Of a DNA stretch of 64,000 nt, positions 26,697 through 35,510 are shown in pieces. The DNA comes from Hoeflea sp038900095 (GTDB lineage Bacteria; Pseudomonadota; Alphaproteobacteria; Rhizobiales; Rhizobiaceae): assembly GCF_038900095.1 (NCBI RefSeq), contig NZ_JBBMQQ010000003.1, positions 124,001 to 188,000 of the forward strand. The letters are read 5' to 3'. Position numbers and translations under genes: made by a program. Each line of letters starts with the position of its first letter. The first letter of the stretch is position 1. The notes under the pieces were generated by a model. The model ran no database searches. It was not told the origin of the DNA and worked only from the letters and a program-made list of their open reading frames with translations.

Positions 26697-27454
26697 AGGT
26701 TTTCCTCATGCACAGATTTGAGATAGCCCTCGTTGCGTTGAGTGCCTGCATTGATTTCCCGCAGTTCGGGCTTTTGCTTGAGCAGGTCGATCACGTCGCG
26801 ATACGAAAACAGGTTGTTGGTTTTGCCCAATGCGGCAAAGATGGCTCGCATCAGTTCAAGGTCATCTGGCTTGTCGACAGTCAGCCGCCAGTCACTGATA
26901 TTTTCCGGGTACTCGAAATTCCGCACCTGAAACAGGTCCGGGTTCTTCCAGATGTAGGGCGTGACATGCTCCCGCTCGGAGGCAAGCCTGGCCTCGCGGT
27001 CAGCGCGCTCAAGCGCGGAGAACCGGAAGACCTCGATATCCAGCCCTTCGGGAAACGTCGGGTTGAGCGTGTTGCTGCAATAGTCCAGCGCCGGATCGGC
27101 CAGAAGCGCCTCGATGCCCTCGTCAATGACCGCGGCATCCTTGAGCGGGTCATCCGCGGTGATGCGCACGATGATGTCAGCTCCGGACTGCCGGGCAGCG
27201 CCGATGAAGCGCGACAGGACATCATCGGTCGAGCCGCGAAACACCGGCACATTCAATTCAGCGCCGAGATACCGGGCAAGCCGGTCATCAACGGCTTCCT
27301 CGGTGGTGGCAACCACGATCTCTTCAATGTGTTTCGATGCAGCGCAGCGCTCGACGACGTGCCGGATCAGCGGGCGCCCCTCAATGTCGAGCAACACCTT
27401 GCCCGGCAATCGGCTGGAACCAAGTCGAGCCTGCACTATTCCAATGATTTTCAA
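26693..27454 (-). CDS. SpsF/NeuA-like cytidylyltransferase
   Basis: Seen: 253 residues starting KIIGIVQARLGSSRLPGKVL, where QARLGSSRLPGK is the nucleotide-binding signature. ITADDPLKD is the metal site, and TFPEGLDIEVF and WRLTVDKPDDLELM close the domain. TTG 27454 follows the TAG of paralogue C after 2 nt, and its own stop overlaps the aminotransferase start, so it is tightly coupled. Family knowledge: SpsF and CMP-sugar synthases share this fold. It is a better candidate for the CMP-transfer step after the neuB-family enzyme than the copy at 7077-7994 because it is in the same operon. Confidence 0.88.
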   Translation of the reverse strand: MKIIGIVQARLGSSRLPGKVLLDIEGRPLIRHVVERCAASKHIEEIVVATTEEAVDDRLARYLGAELNVPVFRGSTDDVLSRFIGAARQSGADIIVRITADDPLKDAAVIDEGIEALLADPALDYCSNTLNPTFPEGLDIEVFRFSALERADREARLASEREHVTPYIWKNPDLFQVRNFEYPENISDWRLTVDKPDDLELMRAIFAALGKTNNLFSYRDVIDLLKQKPELREINAGTQRNEGYLKSVHEENL

Positions 27455-27456
27455 GA

Positions 27457-29313
27457 CTAAAACGAACCTTTCCGCCCGCGATCAGCAAGAGCGTGCAAAA
27501 GTCTTGCAATTCTGAGCGCGCTACGCCCATCTGACGGTTTATTAAACCCTTTCATGCCCCTCGGCAAGAGCTCCAGAGCCTGCTTGCGGAGGCCATTTTC
27601 GTCCAGCATCGAGGGAATAATCTGCGGCAGCTGGTCTGCTGAAAAACATCCCAGCGCCAGCCCGTGACTGACAAAATCAAGCGGCGCGCGCTTGTTGGAA
27701 AAATCGCAGACAAGCGTCGGCGTGCCCAGCAAGGCAGCGTTGACGATGATGTTCGACAACACACAAATCAGCAGATCGGCAGCATGCAACAGGGCATCCA
27801 GGTCGCACCGCTCAACCAGCCTCACCCGGTCCGCCAAGCCAAGTCTGGCCAGGAGGTTCCGGAAATAATCCGCGGAATCCGCCGGGTGCAGCTTCAGCAC
27901 GATTGTGACGTTGTCGATGCTCGCAAGTGTTTCGAGAACCGGGCGCAATTCCTCTTCGGGCCGCTGCAAGGCTTCGGTCGCCACGACAACGAGCGGGGAT
28001 TGGCCATCCCATTCCGGCACGATGTCGGCCTTCACCAGGGCGACGTCCTCAGGCTTGTTGCGGCCCAGCGAGCCATCGTAGTTCACCGAGCCGACAGAAC
28101 TGACGGTGTCCGGATCAAACCCAAGCGCCAGCATGTGATCCCGCAACTGGTCGCCATAGACCAGGTGCGATGATGCCGGGAAGTAATCGCAATCGGGACG
28201 GTCACCGAGCAGTGCCGGCCAGTAGCCGCAGTCGGGGATGCCCTTTTGCCTCAACCAAGAGAGCGCAAGGCCGGAAATGGGGGTGCCTTCGTTGATCAGC
28301 AATCCGGCGCCGATGGGAGCGATATCCTGATGGTAATGCTCCAGCATCGCGCTTGCCGTCGCATGCAGCAGCAACCAGAGGGGCAGATCGCCCTGCAATG
28401 AATGGGCAATGCGGACCGTTTGCCGGGGCACGGCATCTGCACTGGCGAGTGCCCGCAGTTGCGCAAAACAGGTCCAGGCAAACGCCATCCACCGCAGGCG
28501 CAGCAATGTCGGGGAAAGCTCGACAGGGCACAGGACGGCGATGCCCTTCGATGCCGCGAGCGCCTGAATGGTGCGGTTTGGCGTGAGGATCACCGCTCCC
28601 CGGCCCAGCGTTCGCAACTGGTCAACCACGGCAAAAGCCGATGGCGAATTGATCGCCGCCACGCCTTCCTGAACGGCAATCAGGATGTGATCCTTTTCCG
28701 GGGTGCCGGTTTCGATTGTGTCCGCCATCGTGCCGGCATCCACCGCCGATGACGCCGGGGTCGAGGGCTGCCTGCGCCGCCTCAGCCTTGACGTCGCGGC
28801 CCCGGCGACAAACTGCACCCGGCGCCAGGCGACACGGGCTCTTTCGCTCAACGAGCTGACCCGCGAGACCTTTGCGGGCATGCCCGAAAACGGCTTCGTG
28901 GAGCGCGCCGGGAATATCACCATTGTCGGCCGCGATGGATCTGCCAGCAGCGCATCCAGCTGCAGAAACTGGTGAGAACGGTCGGCGATGGAATGGTAAT
29001 AGGGTTGCAGCAAGCTCTGCAGTTCGCCGCTCAGGCGGGCCACGAATTCGTCCGCCTGGTCATAGGACAGCCGCCAGGCGCGATTGTAGGCCTCGGCACC
29101 GAGGGCGCTGCGCCAGTTTTCGATCTGCCGGTCCGCGTCCATTCCCACTCCGTCGAACTCGTCGACGAAGCTGACGACGCGGGCGTGGGGGTGACGGCCA
29201 ATGAATGCGCGAGCCTGCCTCAGGAGACGTTCACGCGCTCCCGGGGACAGGCGATCGATCGCGCAAACGAGGTGTGCGGGCAGATTGCCATCCTGCCCGG
29301 ATGTCTCAACCAT
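27457..29313 (-). CDS. Large GT-B-like glycan protein, paralogue C
   Basis: Seen: 618 residues. Same block order as paralogues A and B: YYHSIAD, GDRPDCDYFPASSHLVYGDQ, LHPADS, IIVNAALLGTPTLVCDFSNK, DFVSHGLALGC and GFNKPSDGRSALRIARLL. It is the most diverged of the three; FSNK replaces FSGK and NAA replaces EAA at the donor loop. ATG 29313 overlaps the stop of the upstream Gfo gene by 8 nt and is preferred to 29349. A basic, proline/arginine-rich linker near 190-210 separates the N-terminal part. No TM segment. Likely a transferase for the same glycan; substrate unknown. Confidence 0.72.
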   Translation of the reverse strand: MVETSGQDGNLPAHLVCAIDRLSPGARERLLRQARAFIGRHPHARVVSFVDEFDGVGMDADRQIENWRSALGAEAYNRAWRLSYDQADEFVARLSGELQSLLQPYYHSIADRSHQFLQLDALLADPSRPTMVIFPARSTKPFSGMPAKVSRVSSLSERARVAWRRVQFVAGAATSRLRRRRQPSTPASSAVDAGTMADTIETGTPEKDHILIAVQEGVAAINSPSAFAVVDQLRTLGRGAVILTPNRTIQALAASKGIAVLCPVELSPTLLRLRWMAFAWTCFAQLRALASADAVPRQTVRIAHSLQGDLPLWLLLHATASAMLEHYHQDIAPIGAGLLINEGTPISGLALSWLRQKGIPDCGYWPALLGDRPDCDYFPASSHLVYGDQLRDHMLALGFDPDTVSSVGSVNYDGSLGRNKPEDVALVKADIVPEWDGQSPLVVVATEALQRPEEELRPVLETLASIDNVTIVLKLHPADSADYFRNLLARLGLADRVRLVERCDLDALLHAADLLICVLSNIIVNAALLGTPTLVCDFSNKRAPLDFVSHGLALGCFSADQLPQIIPSMLDENGLRKQALELLPRGMKGFNKPSDGRSALRIARLLHALADRGRKGSF

Positions 29314-30292
29314 GAGGTGTTCTCGGGTAGCCGCCGATGCGTTCTGCAAGACCGACCAGCTCGATGGCCTTGTCCAGATCGCACAGCCGTGTGTCCTGCG
29401 CTCCGCTCAACCAGGCCTCGTTCTGACGATAGAGCCCGGGCTTGAAACGCTGGTCGAGATCATCGTCGAGCGGAATTTCGTTGACCGCGACTGTTCCCTT
29501 GTCGGTGACGTGGAGCTTTTCCAGCGGCCTGAAAATGTAGCGCCGCGAGGGGGTCAGCCATTCAAAGCCCCAACGGCCAGGCGCATCCCAGTTTGCCGAA
29601 TAGCTGAACGGCACGCCTTCCTCGGTGAGCCCCGCCCCCGCAAATTGCGCCGTCGGGTGCCAATCCAGTTCTCCTGCGGAGATAAACTGGCTGCGCGCCG
29701 TATCGGGCAATCCCACGGGCAGGAAGGCCGTATCAATGACATGCATGCTGTTGGCCAGGATCCACCGCGCCTTGGTGGCCTCGGACTGGTTGGTCAGCGT
29801 GCTGATGATGTGCGACCATTCGGTAAACTCGAAATTGATGCTGGTGACCTGCTCGCCGCTTTCGGCGATCAATGCCAGCGCCTTGGCCACGGACCCGTAG
29901 TAGCGCCGATTGTAACCGACAACGATCCTGGCCCCGGCCGCCGCGGCAGCCGTCTGCAATTGCTGTCCCTCGTCCCCGTAAAGAACAGCCGGCTTTTCGA
30001 TCATGATCTCGCGCACGCCGGCATTGATGGCGTTGATCGTCTCTTCCGCGAGGCGCTCGACCGGCGCGGCAATGACGAGATGGGTCGGAGCAAACTTGCC
30101 AATCGTATCGGCCAGCGGTCCGGCGAAGAATTCAGCGCCAAGCTCTTCGACAGCCCCCTGGTTCCTGGAACTCGGGGCGCAGACCGCAACAGCGCCCACG
30201 CCAAGACCTTTGAGCGCTGCGACATGGGCACGCCCCATTTCTCCGGCTCCGGCGACAAGAACGCGGTGGTCGATATTGGGGGACGTGGTCAT
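29306..30292 (-). CDS. Gfo/Idh/MocA-family oxidoreductase
   Basis: Seen: 328 residues. HRVLVAGAGEMGRAHVAALK has the canonical GxGxxG loop, REIMIEKPAVLYGDEG carries the EKP lysine, and VVGYNRRYYGSV is followed by a strand-rich C-terminal half that includes VIDTAFLPVGLP. ATG 30292. Its stop lies inside the start of paralogue C. It is the first gene of the long minus-strand run that includes neuB, so a promoter should lie at 30293-30371, shared with the divergent frameshifted gene. Substrate unknown; likely a nucleotide-sugar oxidation or reduction. Confidence 0.9.
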   Translation of the reverse strand: MTTSPNIDHRVLVAGAGEMGRAHVAALKGLGVGAVAVCAPSSRNQGAVEELGAEFFAGPLADTIGKFAPTHLVIAAPVERLAEETINAINAGVREIMIEKPAVLYGDEGQQLQTAAAAAGARIVVGYNRRYYGSVAKALALIAESGEQVTSINFEFTEWSHIISTLTNQSEATKARWILANSMHVIDTAFLPVGLPDTARSQFISAGELDWHPTAQFAGAGLTEEGVPFSYSANWDAPGRWGFEWLTPSRRYIFRPLEKLHVTDKGTVAVNEIPLDDDLDQRFKPGLYRQNEAWLSGAQDTRLCDLDKAIELVGLAERIGGYPRTPHG

Positions 30293-30371
30293 GAAACAGT
30301 TCCTTTTCTCTAAGCCACATTCATAGTATCAGGACGTGGCTGCCCGGGCTCGAATTCGCGGCCTTATTGCC

Positions 30372-31455
30372 ATGCAACCAGTGCGCATTGCACGCTTTTT
30401 TTATGAGAAACTGCCTCCGCGCTTCACAAAGGTGACCGATCTGATGGAAATGAAATCTCTGCACACTGACAGCTTTTACGGTTACGACAGGGCGGCCGAC
30501 AAATTCATGAACGGTGACGAGATCGGCGAACTCGTGCTGCAGGTCAAACCCGCCATGGCCGCGTTGATCGAACGATACGAGCTGGCAAACACCTCGATCA
30601 TATCCCTCGGCGCCGGTCGTGCTCATGAAGAATTCCATTTCCTCGAATCAGCGTGCTCCGTCGACCTTCTGGATTTGCTGGATCCCGAAGATCGATCCAC
30701 TCTCGGTGAGTATCCGTCAACGTATTGACGCAGCACAAAGCCCGACCGAAAAGCCGCTGAAATATATCATCAGCGATCTGTATCAGTTTCTTGAAGATGC
30801 CGTGACCTCAAGTCAGGCCAAATATGATGTGAGCTACATTTCCAGCTTTGCGCCGGATGAGCTGGATCGGGAGGCTATTCAGCTTTCCTATCGCCGCCGG
30901 CGTACCAAAGCGGAAGCCTATGCCAGCTACCAGTCGTGGCCAGAGGGCATGCCGCCGTTTCAACAAGCCATCATGGATGTTGGCCAGCTGGTAAAAGACG
31001 GCGGGCTGTTCTTGCTGCAATCCTATCGGGGTGGCGTCGATTGCGTGCTCAACCCGCATTACGGACCAATGGTGCGGGATCAGCTGGCGCGCAACGACCT
31101 TTACCTGCTCGAAATCCACTTCTTCACCCAGTCACCCGGTGTACAGCTGATCGCGGCGGTAAAGGGCCAGGATCAATACCGGAAATGGATGGATCGCCTG
31201 GCGTCAAAACCCGACCTGCCAGAATTTTACGGACGCTACCCGGACCCGGACATGCGTCGCGACATCAGCCGCTGGAACCCGGAACTGGTGGAAAATCCCG
31301 CGCTGGTCAATGCCCCGGCGGAAGGGGTAACCGACACCCCTTTGCCTTCGCAGGACCCTGTTTCCGAAAAGCCCTCAGGTGTATCGGAAGGGCCTCTCAA
31401 CACCGGCTTTTTCAAGACACTCATGCAAAAGGCGATGGGCGGTCAGGATCGTTGA
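30372..31455 (+). pseudogene. Methyltransferase-like gene split by a frameshift
   Basis: Seen: one frame (from ATG 30372, or 30444 with AAAGG upstream) reads through SIISLGAGRAHEEFHF and VDLLDLLDPEDRSTL, then stops at TGA near 30726. The protein-like reading continues in the +1 frame from about 30700 with RQRIDAAQSPTEKPLKYIIS to the stop at 31455. A single extra base between about 30690 and 30725 would explain it. The LGAGRAHEEF and LDLLDPED blocks resemble SAM-binding motif I and the following acidic loop of class I methyltransferases. The C-terminus overlaps the convergent Gfo gene by 81 nt. It could be decay, a read error or programmed frameshifting; nothing slippery is obvious. Family call is tentative. 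Confidence 0.6.
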
Positions 31456-32343
31456 CAGGTTGGGGAGTTCAATCTCCCCTTCGGCCCAAAGTCCCGACAC
31501 ATGATCCATCGGGAGATAATCCATGACGCCGTTTTCGATCACCTCGTAGTCGGCGCCGCAGCGATAGGGCGGCAAGGTGGATTCGGGCTTGCGGACCGCC
31601 AGTTCCCATTCAAGCGTGCGCTCATTGATGATCGCGGAGAAATTCTCGCCGGTAATCATCACCAGCGGAGCCACGCTTGATGTGGGCACGCACAGGTTCC
31701 GCATCATTCCGCGATCATTGCGCAATTCGAAGGTGCCGCCATAGTCGACAAAACGATCCCCGCGTCCGCTGCGGATGGTGGGTTCAAACAATTCCACATT
31801 GCTCACATCTGTCGCACGATCCCCGGTCAGATAGAGGAACAGGTCGATATGATGGATGCCGTTGCCGCCAATACCATAGGCCCCACCGTGGACGCTCATG
31901 TGCACCTGATCGGCAGCATCGCAAATGGCCTTCAGCCGATGGAAAGGGGCCCACGCCCGGCGGGTGAAATTACCCGAGATTTGCGCATCTGACATACCCT
32001 TCTGCGCGAACAGGCCGGCATAGGCTTCCACTTCATCTGGGTTGGATGACAGGGGCTTTTCCAACAGAACCCGCTCCGCCTGCGCTGCGCCGAGAAAACG
32101 TTCGACATTGCCGAACCGCAAATCCGCATGCTCGGTAAAGATCGCGGCGTGATAGGCGTCGGTGCCAGCCTCGACCCGCTGAACCAGGCTTTTGTCGAGC
32201 GTGTTCCGCTCAAGATCCGCGGCCAGCGCCTCGTGTGCGGCATCACTGGGATCGAAACAATCAACATGATAGCCTTTGCGAACGAGACCGACGACATGAC
32301 GTCGTCCCATGATGCCCAGCGCTGATACATATGCCCGTTTCAT
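31375..32343 (-). CDS. Gfo/Idh/MocA-family oxidoreductase
   Basis: Seen: 322 residues from ATG 32343 (GGGG-containing site upstream). The frame opens at 32394, but the Rossmann strand MKRAYVSALGIMGRRHVVGL should start the protein. VLLEKPLSSNPDEVEAYAG has the EKP lysine, and YGIGGNGIHHIDLFLYLTGD carries the C-domain His/Asp. It is monocistronic, with no gene close upstream on its strand, and convergent with the frameshifted methyltransferase-like gene. Substrate unknown. It is separate from the other four family members and may have come as an independent acquisition. Confidence 0.9.
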   Translation of the reverse strand: MKRAYVSALGIMGRRHVVGLVRKGYHVDCFDPSDAAHEALAADLERNTLDKSLVQRVEAGTDAYHAAIFTEHADLRFGNVERFLGAAQAERVLLEKPLSSNPDEVEAYAGLFAQKGMSDAQISGNFTRRAWAPFHRLKAICDAADQVHMSVHGGAYGIGGNGIHHIDLFLYLTGDRATDVSNVELFEPTIRSGRGDRFVDYGGTFELRNDRGMMRNLCVPTSSVAPLVMITGENFSAIINERTLEWELAVRKPESTLPPYRCGADYEVIENGVMDYLPMDHVSGLWAEGEIELPNLSTILTAHRLLHECLEKAGVERPFRYT

Positions 32344-32430
32344 TGAAGACCCCGTCCTGTTGATGCTTTTTGACATGGCCTGCTCACAGACCAAGCGATA
32401 CGGCCTTCATGCCGAGGCAAGGCGCCCGCG

Positions 32431-33729
32431 TCAATAATATTCCTCGACCATGACAACACCGGGCGCACCATTGCCGCCTTGCCGCGTGCCTGCCCCCGGC
32501 AAGGCCTCTCCACCACCGCCACCACCACCATAGTTGCAGCCGCTGCGGGCGGGATAGCCTCCCGCACCGCCGCCTCCGCCGCCGCCCAGCAGCGCGCTGC
32601 CGCCGTTTCCGCCGGCTATGGCGGCGGCCGAAGCAAAGGAACCCGACTGCCCCCATCCGCCCTGCAGGTTAAGATCACCGTCTGCGCCTTCGCCAAATGC
32701 TCCACCGGCTCCGCCTGCGACAGGACCTGCATAGGCGCCGCCACCGCCACCGGTGGCGGAACAATGAGCGCCAAAATAGGAGGCTGCACCTGAGTTCCCG
32801 GACGAACCGTCTACCCCGTTTCCGCCAGCGCCAACCGTAACCGCAACGGTCGGGACCGCTGACACGTCGATCATCTTGATGCTGGCGCCTCCCGCGCCAC
32901 CGCCTCCGCCACCACCGGTCGCCGCGCCGCCGCTGTTGCAGCCGCCGCCACCGCCTCCGCCACCAAGCACGGTCACCTTGATCCGCACACAACCGGTTGG
33001 CCGGGTCCAGGTTCCCGAACTTGTAAACACCTGCAAGGTGGGCGGCTGACTGCCCCCGCCAAGGCCGCTGACACCGGAGGGGAAGCTGACAATCCCCGTT
33101 GTGTTGTCGATGACAAGGGAGTCATTCCAGCTTGCGCCATCGGCGCTCACCTTGAGATGATAATTGTCGTCACCGGCAAGCCCCATCTCCGCCCGGCCGG
33201 AAAAGCCGTTCTGCATCAGAACGGCGGCGGTGTCGGACACCCCGGCCTTGTTGATGATGACCTGGTGGCCGCCCCCTTCATGGCTGAACAGGCTCGCGGG
33301 ACTGGCAACGCTCAGCCGGTTGGTCGTGTCGGCGGTGGAATTTATGCCGACAAGGCCGCCTGTTGCCGGATTGAGCACTGCTGCACCGCCGGCCCCCACG
33401 GTGTTCCACAGCGTGCCATTCCACACCACGAGCACCTCCTCGTCAGCCACCCAGCATCGCCACCCTTGTTGCGGCGTGAAAAATTCCCAGTCCCCGTTCT
33501 GGAAAGCGGCGATCAGATTGTCCTTGCCGATCCAGCCGCCGGAAGCACCGGCTGCAACGAGATAGCAATCCCCCTCGCCCGGTGACACCGGAGGGCTCGT
33601 CAGGTCGCGGTCAACAACAGACAGTTGCGCGATCACGTCGAGGCTTTGCAGTGCCTGGTTATGGGTTACATGCTTGAGAGCCTGATCGGGCATGATGTAG
33701 GGCAGAGCCAGTTTCGGAGTGTTATCCAT
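32431..33729 (-). CDS. DUF2793 protein with glycine-rich C-terminal domain (phage-tail-like)
   Basis: Seen: 432 residues. The N-terminal 130 residues match the DUF2793 pattern: LALPYIMPDQALKHVTHNQAL, then VVDRDLTSPP and WRCWVADEEVLVVWNGTLW. A middle strand-rich part follows. Residues about 250-432 are extremely glycine-rich, with runs of 7-8 Gly and a final GGNGAPGVVMVEEYY; the latter matches glycine-rich domains of phage tail fibres. AGGATGAG precedes ATG 33729. No other phage gene is nearby. Inference: a captured tail-fibre-like protein, or a surface protein using that fold to bind or display glycans. The Gly runs are coded by varied codons, so it is not a simple-repeat artefact. Confidence 0.85.
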   Translation of the reverse strand: MDNTPKLALPYIMPDQALKHVTHNQALQSLDVIAQLSVVDRDLTSPPVSPGEGDCYLVAAGASGGWIGKDNLIAAFQNGDWEFFTPQQGWRCWVADEEVLVVWNGTLWNTVGAGGAAVLNPATGGLVGINSTADTTNRLSVASPASLFSHEGGGHQVIINKAGVSDTAAVLMQNGFSGRAEMGLAGDDNYHLKVSADGASWNDSLVIDNTTGIVSFPSGVSGLGGGSQPPTLQVFTSSGTWTRPTGCVRIKVTVLGGGGGGGGCNSGGAATGGGGGGGAGGASIKMIDVSAVPTVAVTVGAGGNGVDGSSGNSGAASYFGAHCSATGGGGGAYAGPVAGGAGGAFGEGADGDLNLQGGWGQSGSFASAAAIAGGNGGSALLGGGGGGGAGGYPARSGCNYGGGGGGGEALPGAGTRQGGNGAPGVVMVEEYY

Positions 33730-33895
33730 GTCATCTCATCCTGTTCAATGGCGCGAACGAAGATGGACATTTTACCTCCGCGGGACGCGGCGTGGATCAA
33801 ATGGGTTTGTCGGACAGCCGTTTCCTTGCTAGTCGTCGACCACCAAACATCCCGGAACCGCCTACAATGATCGCGGCCATACCGCAGAAATCGCC

Positions 33896-35458
33896 ATGAC
33901 ACCGCATATGGACAAATTGTCGAACCAGAGATTGTCCCGGCTGGACAAGGTGTTGCTGGATATTCCGCGCTCCACCGACGTGACGGCGTGGCGGATTGAC
34001 GGTCTCGACCTTTGGCCCCTGTTCGTGACGGTGATCGCCGGCTTGGCGCTGCACATCGATATTGGCTATCGCCGTGGCCGGATCCGGGTTGGCAGCAAGG
34101 CGTGGCAGGCTGCCATCCATGCGGATTACAGGATACGTCCATCCCTCGCCAGACTGTTCAAGCGCCGGCATGCAGCCCCGCCGCGGATCATCACCCACAA
34201 ATTGTCTGACGCCATCCTGCTGGTTGGCACAAGGCATCATGGTCGCGGGATCGGGGATTATCACGTCATCCCGCCCCTGGATGTGCCTTCGCTGGCCTTG
34301 CGTGCCGCAGGCCAGGATACGGTGCAATGGCTGATTGACGCCGGTTCCGATGATCACGTGCTGGCAAGGCTGGTCCAGCAGCCCACAAGCGGCATCGCGG
34401 CCATCATGAATGATATTCAGGCCAAGGCGCTTAACGGACGGCAGAGTCTCGGGCAGCTCGACGACATGCCGGGCATGCGCCAATCCCTTGTCGAAATCGG
34501 CGTACTGCTACAGCTCAAGCCGGCTTTCCTGATGATGTGGTTTGCCCGCCAGGTTGATCTGATGCTGTCCGCCTTCCGTTCATTTGGCGAGGTCTTTGAC
34601 CAGCAGGGTCACCCGAAGACCCTGGTTATCGTCGCTGGCGGCTACTGGTGGTCAGCCGGGCTTTCGGCAGCCGCACGGGCACGCGGAACCGCTGTTGTCG
34701 AGATCGAACATGGCGCCGAGCGCCCATGCGCCCTGACCGCGCAAGGGCAACTGCATCATTTTTCACGGTTCAACACGGCACCCGAAGCTTTGGTCTCCTG
34801 GTCGGTACAGGACCGCGGCGACCCAAGGTTTCTTGCTCTGGGACCTGTGGGAAATCTGCTTCCGGCATTGGCGAGGGCGCACCCCGCAACAGCACCGGGC
34901 CACCCCACTGCGCTGGACCAAACCATTTGCAATCAGGAAGCCGCACTGGCCAAACGGGCCGGGTCGTTTCAGCGCGAAGTGTTGATCTCTTCGGATGATG
35001 CCAATGCCGATGCGTGGATTGCCGATCTCGTGAGGAGATTGCCTGACGACACTTTTTGCTGGATTCGCAGGCATCCCGCGGAACGGGACCGACCGTTGCT
35101 CGGCGCCGACGGGTTGGACCCAAGCCGCTACGATATCGAGCTTGCATCCGGTGTTTTGCTGCCACTGATCCTGTCGCGGGTCGATGCGCATTTTACCCGG
35201 TTCTCCGCAGTTACGCTCGAGGCCGCGGCAATGGGCGTTCCAACGCTTGCGACCCAGCCCTATGCGGCCGCCTTGTTTGGAGCCCATGTTCCTCCGGAGC
35301 TGTTCAAGCTGATGGACGCGGAAACGGATATACCGGGCGAACTGGCCAGGCTGCCGCATCGCCAGGCCGGTGACCGGCGCCAGCCAGAACACGCTCCGGA
35401 CGAGCTTGTGGCCTTCATTCAGTCGCTTGCTGCGAAGAATGTGCCATCGAAGGCCTGA
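33896..35458 (+). CDS. GT-B-like capsule biosynthesis protein
   Basis: Seen: 520 residues, + strand, alone. Two halves are visible. The N-terminal part has a hydrophobic WPLFVTVIAGLALHIDIG segment that may be a buried helix rather than a TM. A linker leads to VIVAGGYWWSAGLSAAARARG and VVEIEHGAERPCA, then the C-terminal half has FCWIRRHPAERDR (HP-x-E loop) and FTRFSAVTLEAAAMGVPTLA (donor phosphate loop). The last two motifs match GT-B capsule transferases and the paralogue family at the level of fold only. ATG 33896 or 33908 are equally possible. It diverges from the DUF2793 gene across 166 nt. Confidence 0.65.
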   Translation: MTPHMDKLSNQRLSRLDKVLLDIPRSTDVTAWRIDGLDLWPLFVTVIAGLALHIDIGYRRGRIRVGSKAWQAAIHADYRIRPSLARLFKRRHAAPPRIITHKLSDAILLVGTRHHGRGIGDYHVIPPLDVPSLALRAAGQDTVQWLIDAGSDDHVLARLVQQPTSGIAAIMNDIQAKALNGRQSLGQLDDMPGMRQSLVEIGVLLQLKPAFLMMWFARQVDLMLSAFRSFGEVFDQQGHPKTLVIVAGGYWWSAGLSAAARARGTAVVEIEHGAERPCALTAQGQLHHFSRFNTAPEALVSWSVQDRGDPRFLALGPVGNLLPALARAHPATAPGHPTALDQTICNQEAALAKRAGSFQREVLISSDDANADAWIADLVRRLPDDTFCWIRRHPAERDRPLLGADGLDPSRYDIELASGVLLPLILSRVDAHFTRFSAVTLEAAAMGVPTLATQPYAAALFGAHVPPELFKLMDAETDIPGELARLPHRQAGDRRQPEHAPDELVAFIQSLAAKNVPSKA

Positions 35459-35510
35459 TACGCGCCGGTGTCCGGCGGTCTTGCCCCTCGGCAGACATGA
35501 CCGCCGGGAT

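Noticed and set aside
32431..33000. Glycine-coding repeats looking like a tandem array
   Set aside because: Codons for the Gly runs vary and spacing is irregular, so this is protein low complexity rather than a DNA repeat or CRISPR.
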